Source: Archivesica marissinica (Eukaryota; Mollusca; Bivalvia; Venerida; Vesicomyidae). Taken from it: 64,000 bases of DNA. Every line of letters starts with the position of its first letter. Position 1 is the first letter of the stretch. The notes beneath the pieces were generated by a model. It saw only the letters and a program-made list of their open reading frames with translations. It made no database searches and was not told the origin of the DNA. A program made the translations under genes and the position numbers. Shown in pieces: positions 39,251 through 51,741 of this stretch. The stretch spans positions 22,165,518 to 22,229,517 of the forward strand of contig CM026391.1 in the NCBI GenBank assembly GCA_014843695.1, given 5' to 3'.

Positions 39251-42200
39251 GGTTCACCTGCGTTCCTCATACACTAATTGTGACCTACACGACCTAAGCT
39301 TTGAGGTTCACCTGCGTTCCTCATACACTAATTGTGACCTACACGACCTAAGCTCTGAGGTTCACCTGCGTCCCTCATACACTAATTGCGACCTACACGA
39401 CCTAAGCTCTGAGGTTCACCTGCGTTCCTCATACACTAATTGTGACCTACATAACCTAAGCTCTGAGGTTCACCTGCGTTCCTCATACACTAATTGTGAC
39501 CTACACGACCTAAACTCTGAGGTTCACCTGCGTTCCTCATACACTAATTGTGACCTACACGACCTAAGCTCTGAGGTCCACCTGCGTTCCTCATACACTA
39601 ATTGTGACCTACACGACCTAAGCTCTGAGGTTCACCTGCGTTCCTCATACACTAATTGTGACCTACACGACCTAAGCTCTGAGGTTCACCTGCGTTCCTC
39701 ATACACTATTGTGACCTACACGACCTAAGCTCTGAGGTTCACCTGCGTTCCTCATACACTAATTGTGACCTACACGACCTAAGCTCCAGGTTCACCTGCG
39801 TTCCTCATACACTAATTGTGACCTACAACCTAAGCTCTGGGTTCACCTGCGTTTCTCATACACTAATTGTGACCTACACGACCTAACTCTGAGGTTCACC
39901 TGCGTTCCTCATACACTAATTGTGACCTACACGACCTAAGCTCTGAGGTCACCTGCGTTCCTCATACACTAATTGTGACCTACACGACCTAAGCTCTGAG
40001 GTTCACCTGCGTTCCTCATACACTAATTGTGACCTACACGACCTAGCTCTGAGGTTCACCTGCGTTCCTCATACACTAATTGTGACCTACAAGACCTAAG
40101 CTCTGAGGTTCACCTGCGTTCCTCATACACTAATTGTGACCTACACGACCTAAGCTCTGAGGTTCACCTGCGTTCCTCATACACTAATTGTGACCTACAT
40201 AACCTAAGCTCTGAGGTCACCTGCGTTCCTCATACACTAATTGTGACCTACACGACCTAAACTCTGAGGTTCACCTGCGTTCCTCATACACTAATTTGAC
40301 CTACACGACCTAAGCTCTGAGGTTCACCTGCGTTCCTCATACACTATTGTGACCTACACGACCTAAGCTCTGAGGTTCACCTGCGTTCCTCATACACTAA
40401 TTGTGACCTACACGACCTAGGCTCTGAGGTTCACCTGCGTTCCTCATACACTAATTGTGACCTACACGACCTAAGCTCTGAGGTTCACCTGCGTTCCTCA
40501 TACACTAATTGTGACCTACACGACCTAAGCTCTGAGGTTCACCTGCGTTCCTCATACACTAATTGTGACCTACACGACCTAGCTCTGAGGTTCACCTGCG
40601 TTCCTCATACACTAATTGTGACCTACACGACCTAAGCTCTGAGGTTCACCTGCGTTCCTCATACACTAATTGTGACCTACACGACCTAAGCTCTGAGGTT
40701 CACCTGCGTTCCTCATACACTAATTGTGACCTACATAACCTAAGCTCTGAGGTTCACCTGCGTTTCTCATACACTAATTGTGACCTACACGACCTAAACT
40801 CTGAGGTTCACCTGCGTTCCTCATACACTAATTGTGACCTACACGACCTAAGCTCTGAGGTTCACCTGCGTTCCTCATACACTAATTGTGACCTACACGA
40901 CCTAAGCTCTGAGGTTCACCTGCGTTCCTCATACACTAATTGTGACCTACACGACCTAAGCTCTGAGGTTCACCTGCGTTCCTCATACACTAATTGTGAC
41001 CTACACAACCTAAGCTCTGAGGTTCACCTGCGTTCCTCATACACTAATGTGACCTACACGACCTAAGCTCTGAGGTTCACCTGCGTTCCTCATACACTAA
41101 TTGGACCTACAAACCACACCCCATGACAAGACCTAAGCTTGAGGTTCACCTGCGTTCCTCATACACTAATTGTGACCTACACGACCTAAGCTCTGAGGTT
41201 CACCTGCGTTCCTCATACACTAATTGTGACCTACACGACCTAAGCTCTGAGGTTCACCTGCGTTCCTCATACACTAATTGTGACCTACACGACCTAAATT
41301 CTGAGGTTCACCTGCGTTCCTCATACACTAATTGTGACCTACACGACCTAAGCTCTGAGGTCCACCTGCGTTCCTCATACACTAATTGTGACCTACACGA
41401 CCTAAGCTCTGAGGTTCACCTGCGTTCCTCATACACTAATTGTGACCTACACGACCTAAGCTTTGAGGTTCACCTGCGTTCCTCATACACTAATTGTGAC
41501 CTACACGACCTAAGCTCTGAGGTTCACCTGCGTCCCTCATACACTAATTGCGACCTACCAGACCTAAGCTCTTGAGGTTCACCTGCGTTCCTCATACACT
41601 AATTGTGACCTACACGACCTAAGCTCTGAGGTTCACCTGCGTTCCTCATACACTAATTGTGATCTACACGACCTAAACTCTGAGGTTCACCTGCGTTCCT
41701 CATACACTAATTGTGACCTACACGACCTAAGCTCTGAGGTCCACCTGCGTTCCTCATACAAATTGTGACCTACACGACCTAAGCTCTGAGGTTCACCTGC
41801 GTTCCTCATACACTAATTGTGACCTACACGACCTAAGCTCTGAGGTTCACCTGCGTTCCTCATACACTAATTGTGACCTACACGACCTAAGCTCTGAGGT
41901 TCACCTGCGTTCCTCATACACTAATTGTGACCTACACGACCTAAGCTCCGAGGTTCACCTGCGTTCCTCATACACTAATTGTGACCTACATAACCTAAGC
42001 TCTGTGGTTCACCTGCGTTTCTCATACACTAATTGTGACCTACACGACCTAAACTCTGAGGTTCACCTGCGTTCCTCATACACTAATTGTGACCTACACG
42101 ACCTAAGCTCTGAGGTCCACCTGCGTTCCTCATACACTAATTGTGACCTACATGACCTAAGCTCTGAGGTTCACCTGCGTTCCTCATACACTAATTGTGA

Positions 42201-43238
42201 CCTACACGACCTAGGCTCTGAGGTTCACCTGCGTTCCTCATACACTAATTGTGACCTACACAACCTAAGCTCTGAGGTTCACCTGCGTTCCTCATACACT
42301 AATTGTGACCTACACGACCTAAGCTCTGAGGTTCACCTGCGTTCCTCATACACTAATTGTGACCTACAAGACCTAAGCTTTGAGGTTCACCTGCGTTCCT
42401 CATACACTAATTGTGACCTACACGACCTAAACTCTGAGGTTCACCTGCGTTCCTCATACACTAATTGTGACCTACACGACCTAAGCTCTGAGGTCACCTG
42501 CGTTCCTCATACACTAATTGTGACCTACACGACCTAAGCTCTGAGGTTCACCTGCGTTCCTCATACACTAATTGTGACCTACAAGACCTAAGCTTGAGGT
42601 TCACCTGCGTTCCTCATACACTAATTGTGACCTACACGACCTAAGCTCTGAGGTTCACCTGCGTTCCTCATACACTAATTGTGACCTACACGACCTAAGC
42701 TCTGAGGTTCACCTGCGTTCCTCATACACTAATTGTGACCTACACGACCTAAGCTCTGAGGTTCACCTGCGTTCCTCATACACTAATTGTGACCTACACG
42801 ACCTAAACTCTGAGGTTCACCTGCGTTCCTCATACACTAATTGTGACCTACACGACCTAAACTCTGAGGTTCACCTGCGTTCCTCATACACTAATTGTGA
42901 CCTACACGACCTAAGCTCTGAGGTCCACCTGCGTTCCTCATACACTAATTGTGACCTACATGACCTAAGCTCTGAGGTTCACATGCGTTCCTCATACACT
43001 AATTGTGACCTACACGACCTAGGCTCTGAGGTTCACCTGCGTTCCTCATACACTAATTGTGACCTACACGACCTAAGCTCTGAGGTTCACCTGCGTTCCT
43101 CATACACTAATTGTGACCTACACAACCTAAGCTCTGAGGTTCACCTGCGTTCCTCATATACTAATTGTGACCTACACGACCTAAGCTCTGTGGTTCACCT
43201 GCGTTCCTCATACACTAATTGTGACCTACACATAACCT
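39251..43238. repeat. 54-bp minisatellite (about 74 copies)
   Basis: Tandem 54-bp units with core GAGGTTCACCTGCGTTCCTC and CACTAATTGTGACCTACA, joined by CGACCTAAGCTCT. Units differ at single sites (AACTCT, GGCTCT, CATAACC, GTCCACC). Because 54 is a multiple of three, an 18-residue repeat ORF appears wherever the period is intact; this is not a gene. Single-base losses are frequent at 39700-41110 and rarer beyond 41800. An odd unit with CCACACCCCATGACAAG lies near 41111. Confidence 0.97.
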
Positions 43239-44100
43239 AAGCTGTTGGTACGACTTTACGCTCGGATGTGGACGCAGAATGTCAAAGCAATATTCTAGAA
43301 TTTTTTTGAGAAATGACAATGTTCGAGTTGTTTTTTAAAAACATAATTAATCAGACTATTTTTGGCCAAAATTCAAGTTCAATGTCACTCTCTTGGGGGG
43401 AGGGAGGGAAGTGGGAGAGGCAGCGAACTAGCCCTGGAACAGTATGAAGTTATCAAAATATTAAATTTGACGTTTTTGACATTTTAGTTATATACATCGG
43501 AAAGGTGGGTGGGGTAAACAATTGGTATTGTACAATTGTACAAACCAGTATCAGTTATTACTCAAGTTGTAAGTAACATTTTAATGTACTTGCTTGGAGA
43601 GGAATTAATATAAGTTTTCTGAAAACTTGTTTTCCAATCCAAACCATTCACAATTTATGTAATTTGTAACATTGTTTGTGTTATACATGTAAATTTATTG
43701 GAATAAATACTGTTTAAACCAATGTACTTGAACATTGTTGAAGAGTGTACAGTCTTATCTAATCTCTCTTCACTTGACTCTCTTCTCCAATTATTAGACT
43801 ATAGTATTTACCGGTATGCATGTTCTGAATGATTAGCCTTTAATTTAGCTGTTTAAACTTTAGGGTTAGGCTTCACATACATATTTTCGCTAGTGACCTC
43901 CCTTGCATGACCGACGTAAACAAAAGAAATCTGATAATTTTCCAAGAAAATGTGTTTTTTCTGTTAATTAGTGAACATTAAATGGATTATTTTGTGGATT
44001 TATTATATGGTAACTGTTTTCTTCTTTGAAACCAGAGTTTTAAATGATAAAACACACATGGAAAACATTATAAACTTCTTCAAATAAACCATGTAGATAA
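43239..44100. other. Intergenic sequence between the 54-bp array and LINE 1
   Basis: Begins with AAGCTGTTGGTACGACTTTA, similar to the 3' end of family 3 SINE-like copies (AAGCTGTTGGTGCGAGATTA at about 58780). The rest is AT-rich with a G-rich stretch (GGGGGGAGGGAGGGAAG) near 43395. No ORF or RNA gene is recognisable. The left part of the LINE 5' UTR may start in the last 200 bp; its exact 5' end cannot be placed. Confidence 0.5.
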
Positions 44101-44227
44101 GCTAAGATCGCTATGGGCGACGCCATTTTGATTTATCGGTAGCTATTGCTTTTGTTCAAACAAAGGGAACTATTACACGGGTCACGGTCGATTTTCATTT
44201 CACCAAATACTGTCTGTACGCGATAAA

Positions 44228-45223
44228 ATGGCAGACAAGACACCACTTGACAAAGATGATAGGAAGAGAGGTAGAAGTGAAATTAGCAGTGTTAGCGAAC
44301 TTGACTCGAGTGTTAATACACCGCCTAGTAAAAAACAACCCAACAAGAAAAAGACTAAAAAGGTTGAAACCACTGAAAACAGTCAGGAAGACTTGACCAA
44401 AATACGTGCCGATCTGTCACAGATAAATAAAAAACTGAACAACGTCATGACAAAGGATGATGGAAACTTAAGAGACATGATTCGTGAAATGATTAAACAG
44501 ATGAAAGAAGAATTACTGCAGTCTGTGATACGGAAAGTAGAAATACTAGAAAGACAATGATAACCTAAAAGAAGAGATCATACAACTGAACAAGACGATC
44601 GAAACTCAAAAGGAAGAGAACAACGATCTACGAATAAAAGTAGAAAAAACTAGTAATCAAGCAAATGAATATATGAATGACAAAGAACAATACAGCCGTT
44701 CAAACAACATTAGAATCAACGGCATTCCTGAAGAAGATAAAAATGAGAATGCAGAACAACACAGAAAGTCATCAAGGCACTGAATGGGAAAATTCCTCAA
44801 ATACAACTGAGCCACGACGATATCGATATAGCTCACATACTTGGTCCAAAAAAGCCACATAAAAAGAGACAAGTGATAGTTAAATTTATATCACGTTTTT
44901 CAAAGAATACGGTGATGAATAACCTCAGAAATTTCAAGGGGTCTCAGATGTTCATCACAGAGAATTTGACTGGCCTGAATCGGGATGCATTTATGTGCGT
45001 TAAGAATAAAATGAGCGACGACATAAAATCAGTGTGGACTAGAAACGGCAAAATATTCTATGAGAATAAAACAGGAAGCATTCATCACGTCCGATTCTCA
45101 GAGTATCAAAACTGGTTTGATCTTCCGTGGCAAGAGATAGAAAGGCCAAGGAAAATGAAACAAACTGAACCAATCAAAGTTGTTGTTAGTCACAATGATG
45201 AAACCAAAACAAGACAAAAGTGA
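44228..45223 (+). pseudogene. LINE 1 ORF1 (RNA-binding chaperone protein), frameshifted
   Basis: It starts with an ATG after an ACGCGATAAA leader. The first 110 codons are Lys/Glu-rich, with a basic patch (PPSKKQPNKKKTKK, residues 32-45) and a coiled-coil-like stretch (TKIRADLSQINKKLNNV). A one-base shift near 44555 moves the frame; the next part, NLKEEIIQLNKTIETQKEE, continues the coiled coil and leads to EQYSRSNNIRINGIPEE, the start of the L1 ORF1p RRM. A second shift near 44765 is followed by ALNGKIPQIQLSHDDIDIAH, VIVKFISRFSKN and a C-terminal domain ending NDETKTRQK. The domain order matches L1-type ORF1p, which coats LINE RNA. Confidence 0.82.
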
Positions 45224-47236
45224 AACAAATGACTTAAGAACATATGTGTCTACTTACCAAGGTTGAACAGTATTTTTATATGAAATGTTGCGTAAAATTA
45301 TACTGCAGAAATGTTATAAACTGTTGGTAAAGATGTACTGCGCCTAACTGATTTTAACGGTATGAGACAATGGAATAAACCTATCAAATGTAAAATTAAC
45401 GCGTCTTTTTTAGCACGATTGAACAATAATTCAGATGCAATATATCACATGAAGTATACATATACTACCAGTAGTGTACAACAATACTATCACATAACAT
45501 TGTAAAATGTTAGTAAAAATAAACTTGGAATTTTGATATCGAATAGCCCGCACAAGTTAACACACTAGCATTATGATGATACTATGATACTGTGATACTG
45601 AAGTACTGATTGCTCTTTGAGTTTTTTGTGTGTGTTTTCTTATAAAACCAATTAACTTAAAACAAATTTCGCTGAATCTTTTACTGTATGTGATTTTGAG
45701 AATGTTTGTTCTCCCCTATCACCTGTTAGTACGAGGCAGAGGCACACTGCCCCAACAGTGCAAATTTTATCGATTGTTATTGACACTTGATGTCTTTATC
45801 TGGGGGTGGGGTTGGAAGTTGATCATAGGACATTTTTTGTATTGACGTAGCATAATCGATAGTAAGCTAAACATATGTATATTGTAAACAGTTTAATATT
45901 AATGCTGTCATGTCGGGTTTAACATTGAAACACTTTTATACTCAATAGTAAAATAGTCTATTACATAATATTTAAACGGTATATGAAAATCATATACAAA
46001 ATAATACTGTATGGAATTGTGTTGTATGATATATTGACATAGCATAGAACAACTTGTATATGTTCTACCTTAGGAAAAGGTTTGTTTGTGGAGTACGTAT
46101 ACATCAACGTCATAAGATGTATAAATATACCTAATTAGCATGCGGTATGTGTTTTATACAGTATGGTACATCAGTCGAGGTGACACACTTTGGATAATAA
46201 AACACATGTACATCATTTTTTAAATTTTATTTTAATTGTTTTTTTCTGCTGCCACATATTTGAAGACAACGCCGTTATTAAATTATTCTGGTCATGTATA
46301 TCATTGCATCTACTTTTTCTAAAATTTTAATGCAAAATAATATGCTAGCAATATCAAACATTTCTCAATACAATTATAATACATTTGTATACTTAGTGTT
46401 GCTAAAAAGCTGAAAAACATTAAAATAATGCCGATACCAAGTTATTACTTCGACTGCCATGTAACAGACTGTTTTGTTTTGTGCTTTCATTTTGTTTATA
46501 AAGCATATACTATGTATACTATCATGATGAAACTATGCATATTAAATAGCAATGTAAGAATATGGGAATGGTATGTGTTTCAGACTGTTTCATACTGAAA
46601 CAGAGTACTGTGAAGTAATGCTAGTTGGTAGTGACTTACATTGCTATACTGCACACATTAAACATGTAGAGCGTACATTTTAAATTATATGTGTAGGGTT
46701 TTTAACAGTATACAACATTCATATACAAAAATTGTGATTTCGACGCACCTTTGTCATATACAAAAATTGTGATTTCGACGCACCTTTGTCAAATATTCTC
46801 AACATGCTTATCATACTTTTGTAAGTTTTAGTAATTTGAATGTAAAAAAGGTTTACTATGAATCAGTTTTGTTGAACCGGTACATAACATACGGTTTTTA
46901 CTTACGTTTTCTTTTGTTTATAGAACATAATATCACGATGAAACTATACACATATTAATTACTCTTGTAAGAATATGAGTATGGTATGATTATTCTATAA
47001 AACGCTTATCGTAGTTTGTAGGATTTAAATATTTTGGGATGTATATAAAATTAATCATGAATCTGTTTGTTTGAACAAAAATATATAGTACAGAATACAT
47101 AGAATTTTACTAGAACTATTATTAGTCGCCTATACTAGATCTATTCTATTTAACTTATTTTTGTTGCTTTTTTCACACTAATATGAACATTCTTTTCTCT
47201 AGCAGATCATCCCCAATGTCACGCTTCATACTAAAT
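45224..47236 (+). other. LINE 1 spacer between ORF1 and ORF2
   Basis: About 2 kb of AT-rich sequence without a convincing ORF. It holds an exact 35-bp direct repeat (see 46721-46790) and an older diverged duplication: about 46490-46580 and 46905-47000 share CATGATGAAACTAT/CACGATGAAACTAT, TGTAAGAATATG and ATGGTATG in the same order. Most L1-type elements have a much shorter spacer. It may include an inserted or duplicated segment. Confidence 0.6.
46721..46790. repeat. 35-bp exact direct duplication
   Basis: Two perfect adjacent copies of a 35-bp segment containing ATTGTGATTTCGACGCACCT lie in the LINE 1 spacer. Perfect identity suggests a recent slippage or repair event. Confidence 0.95.
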
Positions 47237-50200
47237 ATTAACAAAACCTTATCTGAAAACTATCTCAATATGTTCTCTTAACGTGCGAGATTTAGGTAGT
47301 TACAAAACAAGACAGCACATATTTCAATGGTTAAAAGATAAAAATTATACTATATGCTTATTACAAGAAACACATTCAACACCCAATATTATTGACAAAT
47401 GGAAAAGTGAGTGGAATGGAGCAGCTTTTTTTAGCGGAAACAAAAGTAATAGGGCAGGAGTAGCGATGCTGTTTAATAAGTTTTTATCTTTATCAAATAG
47501 TAACATGTGTTCTAATGAGATTATAGCAGGCCGTCTGATTAATATAGAGTTAAATATTAACGATAGAAATGTATCTATATTTAACATTTATGGACCAAAT
47601 GAAGATAATAGCTCAATTTTCTCTGATTTAGAGACTGAAATGTTAAAACAATATGATAATAATATTATATTAGCAGGAGACTTCAACACTGTCGTAGACA
47701 TCAAGTTAGATAAAAAACATGGCAGAAAAGATACACATACAAATTGCAGGAAAAAACTTCATGATTTAATAGATTCTTGCAACCTTATTGATATTTGGTG
47801 ATTTAAAAACCCAACTCAGTTACAGTATACGTGGCATTCTAACACAAGACTGATTATTTTTAGCCGACTAGATTATTTCCTTATATCAGATACACTTGTC
47901 AACCTAACTCAAAGCTGCAAAATAAAACCAGGCTATAAACAAGATCATTCTACAGTAGAACTAAATATTAATTTCACAGATTTTAAAAGAGGCCCCGGTT
48001 ATTTTAAAATGAATAATAGCCTACTGTACATTGAAGAGTATCAAAACCTTGTAAAAGATAGTATAATTGAAATATCCGAAATAAATGGAGAATCTAATCC
48101 GAATACTTTATGGGAGATTATAAAAGGTACAATAAGAAATCAGACTATAAAATATGCATCATATAAGAAAAAAATGGAATTGAAAACCGAAAAAAAAAAA
48201 TACAAGAAATTGAATATTTGGAAAAACAACTAGCAAACACAACTAAAAATATGGAAGAAACAACACATATTTTATTAAACAAACAACAAGAAATGGAAAA
48301 TATACAAGATTTGAAAATTAGTGGTCTTTTAATAAGAAGTAAGGCTATAAGTATTGAAGGCTGTCCGATTAGCGCAGTGGTTAGTGCGCTCGCTTCTCAC
48401 CAATGCGACCCGGGTTCGATCCTCGGACAGGGAAGTATGTGAGATGGTACGATGGTCGCCAGATCGGACAGGTGGGTTTTCTCCGGGTACTCCGGTTTCC
48501 TCCCACATGAATGACCATATATACGCTTACATCCGAGCCAACGAGAGTGATTAATATAAGTTGTTCAAACTTGCTTCGCAATCGTTGTAAAATAAATAAA
48601 GTATAAAAACAAGTATTGAAGGAAATGAGAAAAACAGTAAATATTTTGCAAGTCTGGAAAAGAAAAACGCAGAGAAGAAAAATATATTTAGATTAAAAAC
48701 TGCAGATAATGAAATAACAGACCAAAGCTGAAAAAGAATTCTATGAAAAATTATATTCAAAACAAAACGATGTAGATTCAGAATATCATTTTTTCGATAA
48801 TGACATAAATAAATTAAATGAGGCTGGGAAAATTAGCTGCGAAGGTTACTTAACTGAGCGTGAATGTTTTGAAGCTCTAACAGAAATGAAAAATAATAAA
48901 AGTCCTGGCTCAGACGGAATTACCAGTGAATTTTATAAGGTATTTTGGGAAGCAATTAAAACATATTATATTAAATCAATAAATTACTCCTACACAATAA
49001 ATCAATTAACTACTCTACAAAAACAAGGAATAATAACATTATTACCCAAAACGGGAAAAGATACATTATTTATTTCAAACTGGCGGCCGATTAGCCTATT
49101 AAATGTGGATTACAAAATTGCCACTAAAGCAATAGCTAATCGATTAAAGAAAGTTGTAGGTTCTGTTATAGATTCCGCTCAAACAGGATTTGTTAAAAAT
49201 AGATTTATTGGGGAAAATGTTAGGTTACTCTTTGAAACCATAGAATATCTACAGGTAAATCAGAAACCAGGATTGCTATTGTTCGCCGATTTCGAAAAGG
49301 CTTTTGACAGTTTAGACCACTCTTTCATATTCAGAGTCTTACATAATATGAATTTTGGGGACTCCTTCTTAAAGTGGGTAAAACTCTTTTATAATGATAT
49401 AAGTAGTATAGTCATAAATAATGGTTATCTTTCTGACCCTTTCCCTATAAGAAGGGGCGTGAGACAGGGCTGTCCCCTATCATCTCTTCTCTTTATATTA
49501 TGTATTGAAATATTAACAAACTATATAAACAGAGATAACTCTATAAAAGGTGTAACAATTAACGGAAAAGAAATTAAATAGACATTATTCGCAGACGACG
49601 CTACGTTTTTTAACAATGGTCAGAGAGAATCCTTCGAAAAACTTTTAAATGTAATCTCCAATTTCGGATATATATCAGGTTTAAAACTCAATTATAACAA
49701 ATCAACAGTTTTAAGGGTTGGAACATTAGCAAATACGAATATTAAACTATGTCCGGATAAAAATTTTAAGTGGACTTCGGAGTCTGCCAATACATTAGGC
49801 ATGCAATTCTCAAACACTGAAATGAATGTAGAAATGAATTTAATACCAAAACTAAATAGTTTTAAGAACTGTCTCAAACAATGGGAACATAGAAAATTAA
49901 CGTTACTTGGAAAGGTAACTGTGATAAAAACATTTGCATTACCAAAGCTTATATATCCATTAACAGTTCTACCAAATCCCACCGAGGACAAAATAAAAGA
50001 AATAATAAAAAGCATGTATAATTTTATATGGAATGGAAAACATGAAAAAATAAAAAGAGAAGTTTTACAACTTGATTATGAACATGGAGGCATTAAAATG
50101 GTTGATCTTCGGTGTTTTATAAATTCAATCAAATCATGTTGGGTAAAACGTTTTAACACAAACATAAATAATAATCTCTGGGATACATTCTACAATGAAT

Positions 50201-51226
50201 CCCTAAAATCAGTTGGAGGAAAATTAATTTTCGAAAGTAACATTGACAACAAAGATGTTAAAACTATATGTAAAACAAACACGTTCCTTATGGATGTTAT
50301 CGTTGCATGGAATAGCGCAAAAGGTAATTCAGGTGAAGTGGGTGGTAAGCAAATAATATGGAATCATTCTAACATAAAACACGGAAATAGTTCATTTTTC
50401 TTCAAAGAATGGTATAACAAGGAAATCAAATATTTAGAACATGTTTTTGACTACAGAGAGAACAAATTCTACTCATTTGAAGATTTTATATATATATATG
50501 ATCTAGAAAACAACGATTTCCTAAAGTTTCATCAATTAATTACCAGCATTCCAGCATATCACTTACAAACGAAGGCATAATACATTCACAAAAGGAAAGT
50601 TTACTGAGTAAAGTCTGCAATTCTAAAACACCTAACAAGCTAATCTATACTAAACAGATATATAACAAACAAAAAACGGAATTAAAATCAGAGTTAAAAT
50701 GGGAACATAACTTACAAATGAATAACATAAACTGGAAAAAAGTATATACACAACCATTTAGAGCTACAATAGATACAAAAATTAGAAGCTTTCAATATAA
50801 ATATATAATGCGGATTTTACCAACAAATAAATTATTGTTTAAAATGAAAATATCTAACACAAACCTATGTGATTTTTGCAATATGCATATAGAAAGCATT
50901 GAACATCTTTTTTGGGAGTGTAATCATATTCAAGGTTTATGGAATAGACTGACGCATTTTCTTAGCACCCACAATTTCTCAGTATCTTTCAACTTAGAAA
51001 ATATAAGCTTTGGGATCTTAGAAAAAGGAATAAAAAGCAACATTACAAATTTCATTATCTTTTTAATGAAATCATTTATATTTCAAATGAAATACAGAAA
51101 AAATATTCCCAACATTGAGCAGTTCTTAAACTACTTGAAAATGAGAATTTCTCTTCAAAAGGAGATTGCAATAATGCATGATAAAGTAAATTATCATATG
51201 TTCAAATGGTCTTTTTTTAATTTGTA
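47237..51226 (+). pseudogene. LINE 1 ORF2: endonuclease, reverse transcriptase, zinc knuckle; disrupted
   Basis: The open frame runs from after a stop at about 47236 without an ATG; GTG at 47283 begins VRDLGS in the context ISICSLNVRDL, a normal endonuclease start. Endonuclease motifs: LLQETH, FNIYGPN, AGDFNT, and RLDYFLISD after a premature TGA at 47801, then QDHSTVE. A run of A near 48190 shifts the frame, a SINE splits it at 48361-48610, and another shift follows near 48728. RT motifs: NNKSPGSDGIT, WRPISLLNVDYK, ADFEKAFDSLDH, RRGVRQGCPLS, then a TAG at 49579 just before the catalytic LFADDATFF. A frameshift near 50575 precedes the terminal CDFCN...EHLFWEC knuckle. All catalytic motifs remain readable. 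Confidence 0.87.
48361..48610 (+). mobile_element. tRNA-derived SINE (family 1) inserted in LINE 1 ORF2
   Basis: Head CTGTCCGATTAGCGCAGTGG, B box GGGTTCGATCC, body with GGTTTCCTCCCACATGAATG, tail CTTGCTTCGCAATCGTTG and an AAAATAAATAAAG end. The 12-bp sequence AAGTATTGAAGG occurs immediately before (48349-48360) and after (48611-48622), a clear target-site duplication. The ORF2 frame reads SIEG before and again after, so the insertion duplicated coding sequence of the linker between endonuclease and RT. It postdates the LINE. Confidence 0.95.
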
Positions 51227-51637
51227 GTAACTATCTAAACCGTCGCAAGAGAACTGCACATCGCAATTTGAAATTAAAGTGCTAAATTGGGGACATTATG
51301 ATCATTGGGAATTTTAATAACGTTATCTTTTTAAACATTGTCCATGTATTCTAAAACCCCTTTTCATGAATGTTTTTATACTTTAAAAATGTATCCGTCA
51401 AGCATGGGAGTGTCACATTTATGACGGAAACATTTTTATGGCATCCATGAATCAGATGCAAGAATTTTGAAATAAGAAATATTTGTAACTGTCAGCACAA
51501 AGTCATATTAAACAGATAAGAATTATAAGTATATGTTCATTAAGTACTATGTATAGTGTTAACATGTGACAATTATGTTGTGTATGCTATAAAAGGAAGG
51601 ATTAATAAAAAAATAAAAATAATAAAAAAAAAAAAAA
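51227..51637 (+). other. LINE 1 3' UTR and A-rich tail
   Basis: Non-coding sequence after the ORF2 stop, ending in ATAAAAAAATAAAAATAATA and a run of A to about 51637. This is the expected priming tail of an L1/Tx1-type element. Confidence 0.7.
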
Positions 51638-51741
51638 CATGAGAAAATTAAAAAAAACATGTAAGAGAATGTAATATATATCATGTTGTCTTTTACTTTT
51701 AAAGCCTATCCAAGAGAACATACCGTCTTCACTTGCATATG

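Larger units (their letters stand above)
44101..51637 (+). mobile_element. L1/Tx1-like non-LTR retrotransposon, near full length, decayed (LINE 1)
   Basis: A two-ORF LINE of about 7.5 kb. In order: a short 5' UTR, ORF1 (44228-45223; coiled coil plus RNA-binding domain), an unusually long 2-kb spacer, ORF2 (47237-51226; apurinic-type endonuclease, reverse transcriptase, C-terminal CCHC knuckle), a 0.4-kb 3' UTR and an A-rich tail at about 51602-51637. The endonuclease plus DFEKAFD-type RT plus zf-RVT knuckle combination is that of the L1/Tx1 group. A 250-bp SINE splits ORF2. ORF1 has two frameshifts and ORF2 has several frameshifts and stops, so this copy is inactive. The 5' end is estimated. 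Confidence 0.85.

Noticed and set aside
38160..39728. ORFs crossing the second gap
   Set aside because: Their length is made of N; the readable ends are SINE and 54-bp array sequence.
39251..43240. ORFs with an 18-residue repeat in the 54-bp array
   Set aside because: The frame exists only where the 54-bp period is intact and breaks at frequent one-base losses; no start, splice or flanking domain.
43590..43670. Possible old SINE tail (AATTAATATAAG with AACTTGTTTTCCAATC)
   Set aside because: The similarity to the family 1 tail is short and no head or duplication is seen.
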